Origin: Deltaproteobacteria bacterium
GTDB taxonomy: Bacteria > Myxococcota_A > UBA9160 > UBA6930
Length of the DNA stretch: 32,160 nt
Assembly: GCA_019312665.1 (NCBI GenBank)
Contig: JAFDCZ010000025.1
Location: 1 to 32,160 of the forward strand
Direction of reading: 5' to 3'
Shown here: piece by piece, positions 30,922 to 32,160 of the stretch
Position numbering within the stretch: the stretch's first letter is position 1
Layout of the letters: each line of letters begins with the position of its first letter
Notes under the pieces: generated by a model
What the model was told of the DNA's origin: nothing
Seen by the model: only the letters and a program-made list of their open reading frames with translations
The model's database searches: none
Program-made: the position numbers and the translations under genes

Positions 30922-31770
30922 ATGTCCGACGCCAGCTACGAGCCCATCTCACTCGACCGCCTGCGGAACGCTTTCCGTCCGATCTCGCTGATGACGAGCC
31001 CCGTTTCGAGCGGCCTCGAAGATGTGCCCCGCACCGGCCCGGTGCTCTTCGTCGGCAACCACACGATCTACGGAATGATCGATGTCCCCATGCTCGGCCT
31101 CGAGATCTACGAGAAGACGGGCCGGCCGGTGCGCGGCCTGGCGGATCACCTGCACTTCTCGATACCGGGCTGGCGCAACGCGCTCGTCTCCATGGGCGCG
31201 GTACGCGGCACACGCGAGAACTGCGCGCGTCTGTTCGAGGACGGTGAGCAGGTGCTCGTCTTCCCGGGCGGCGGCCGCGAGGTGACCCGACGCAAAGGTG
31301 AGGCCTACCAGCTCATCTGGAAGGAGCGCATCGGCTTCGCGCGCCTGGCCATCGAGCACGGCGTGCCCATCGTCCCGTTTGCCTCGGTAGGCGTGGACGA
31401 CATGTTCGAGATCCTGGCCGACGCGAACGATCTGATGGACTCGCCGATCGGATCGCTGCTCGAGCGGCTCGGTGTTACCGAGAAATCCTGGTGGTTCCGA
31501 GGCGGCGAAATGATCCCGCCCATCTCATGGGGCAGCGGGCCCGCCGGGCTACCGCGCCTCGAGCGTCAATACTTCCACTTCAGCGCCCCGATCGACGTCA
31601 CCCGCTTCGCGGGCCGCCATGAAGATCGCGATGCCTGCTTCGAACTCCGCAAGGAAGTCCAGATTGCGATCGAACATGGCGTCGGCACCCTTCTGGCCAA
31701 GCGCGACAAGGACCCCGAGCGCTACCTCGCACAGCGAATGCTGCGCGCGCTGGCCGCCCGATTGGGCTAG
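30922..31770 (+). CDS. Lysophospholipid/diacylglycerol acyltransferase-like protein (PlsC/DGAT superfamily)
   Basis: The 282-residue protein has the acyltransferase core FVGNHTIYGMIDVPML near residues 43-58 and VFPGGGREVTRRKGE, which takes the place of the FPEG motif. Asp comes seven residues after His (H-x6-D) rather than the H-x4-D of classical PlsC. That resembles the GNH-type motif of diacylglycerol acyltransferase and phytyl ester synthase relatives. It probably esterifies a lipid alcohol with an acyl-CoA at the membrane. KKEW-like basic and hydrophobic segments (VPIVPFASVGVDDMF) follow as in that group. There is no signal peptide or strong membrane helix. It has its own strong promoter and precedes a TetR gene by 36 bp. 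CCAAAGGA lies about 5 nt before the ATG. Confidence 0.87.
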   Translation: MSDASYEPISLDRLRNAFRPISLMTSPVSSGLEDVPRTGPVLFVGNHTIYGMIDVPMLGLEIYEKTGRPVRGLADHLHFSIPGWRNALVSMGAVRGTRENCARLFEDGEQVLVFPGGGREVTRRKGEAYQLIWKERIGFARLAIEHGVPIVPFASVGVDDMFEILADANDLMDSPIGSLLERLGVTEKSWWFRGGEMIPPISWGSGPAGLPRLERQYFHFSAPIDVTRFAGRHEDRDACFELRKEVQIAIEHGVGTLLAKRDKDPERYLAQRMLRALAARLG

Positions 31771-31806
31771 CCCGACCTTCGATCGATAGCCCGGAAAGGA
31801 TTCCCC

Positions 31807-32160
31807 ATTCCCTCCGTTAGCCAAGCCTCGCGCCAAGATGGCATCAGCACCCGTGAACGCATCCTCGAGGCCGCACTCCAATGCTTCTCCGAGCTGGGCT
31901 TCGACGGTGCCACCACCCGCGAAATCGCGGGCCGCGCCGGCGTCAACCTTGGCCTGATCAAGTACTACTTCGACAGCAAGGAGCAGCTGTGGCGAGAGGC
32001 CGTCACGCGCACCTTCGACGAGCTGGGCGACGGGCTCGGCGACGCGCTGCGAGAGGCGGGCCCGTTCGACGATCGCGAACGCCTGCGTCTGTTGATCCAC
32101 CGCTACGTCCGCTGGGTCGGCCACCATCCGGAGTTCGTGCGACTCATGCATGACGAAGGC
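31807..32160 (+). CDS. TetR-family regulator, 3' end beyond the window, apparent ATT start codon
   Basis: The visible 118 codons include a clear TetR helix-turn-helix: TRERILEAALQCFSELGFDGATTREIAGRAGVNLGLIKYYFDSKEQLW. After the in-frame stop at 31768-31770 (which is also the acyltransferase stop) there is no ATG, GTG or TTG before the helix-turn-helix. ATT at 31807 lies about 7 nt after GGAAAGGA, ideal Shine-Dalgarno spacing, so it is the best start: (I/M)PSVSQASRQDG. ATT is a rare start codon, known for infC, where it allows self-control. ATA at 31786 is a weaker alternative. It probably forms an operon with the acyltransferase gene upstream and regulates it. The ligand domain is cut by the window end. 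Confidence 0.8.
   Translation, partial: MPSVSQASRQDGISTRERILEAALQCFSELGFDGATTREIAGRAGVNLGLIKYYFDSKEQLWREAVTRTFDELGDGLGDALREAGPFDDRERLRLLIHRYVRWVGHHPEFVRLMHDEG

Noticed and set aside
1-32160. CRISPR arrays, tRNA or rRNA genes, transposases, integrases, toxin-antitoxin pairs
   Set aside because: None was seen on either strand; the few direct repeats are simple tandem pairs without spacers.

Overview
High-GC bacterial DNA with tightly packed operons, short start/stop overlaps and strong GGAGG-type ribosome binding sites. No rRNA, tRNA, CRISPR array, insertion sequence or phage gene was seen. The gene mix (Rnf complex, very long pyruvate:ferredoxin oxidoreductase, several TetR regulators beside lipid and CoA genes, class III aminotransferase) suggests a deltaproteobacterium in the broad sense, such as a Myxococcota- or Binatota-like lineage. 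That placement rests on gene content and protein style only and is weak.

Positions 1-5051 are a patchy lipid, envelope and redox region. It holds a PlsC-type acyltransferase broken by a 56-bp tandem duplication, a ferritin-like diiron protein facing a TetR regulator across a clear palindromic operator, a two-HKD phospholipase D/cardiolipin synthase lipoprotein, a remnant of an efflux adaptor and a small c-type cytochrome lipoprotein. Three short direct duplications (11, 56 and 32 bp) lie here, suggesting decay or slippage.

Positions 5462-19143 are the energetic core. Malic enzyme and a four-CBS protein read rightward and meet, stop to stop, a leftward operon: rnfB - giant nifJ-type pyruvate:ferredoxin oxidoreductase - rnfC - rnfD - rnfG - rnfE - rnfA - a 66-residue Cys-rich membrane peptide - ferredoxin:NADP reductase. 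All junctions from rnfC onward overlap or lie within about 10 bp. Together they could turn malate into pyruvate, pyruvate into acetyl-CoA plus reduced ferredoxin, and pass the electrons either to NAD+ with ion pumping (Rnf) or to NADP+ (FNR); the reverse direction is also possible. The Cys-rich peptide resembles the Nqr maturation factor NqrM in size and layout and is the most novel-looking item.

Positions 19355-24559 are a rightward five-gene operon: ThDP enzyme, epimerase, SDR, GPH-type transporter and hotdog thioesterase. It ends in a perfect 34-bp palindrome shared with the convergent aminotransferase-acetate kinase operon (27021-24584). Then come a carboxylesterase, a GST, an SDR lacking the catalytic Tyr and a TetR (all leftward), an AT-rich divergent control region, a rightward DGAT-like acyltransferase and a TetR gene cut by the window edge that appears to use an ATT start codon.
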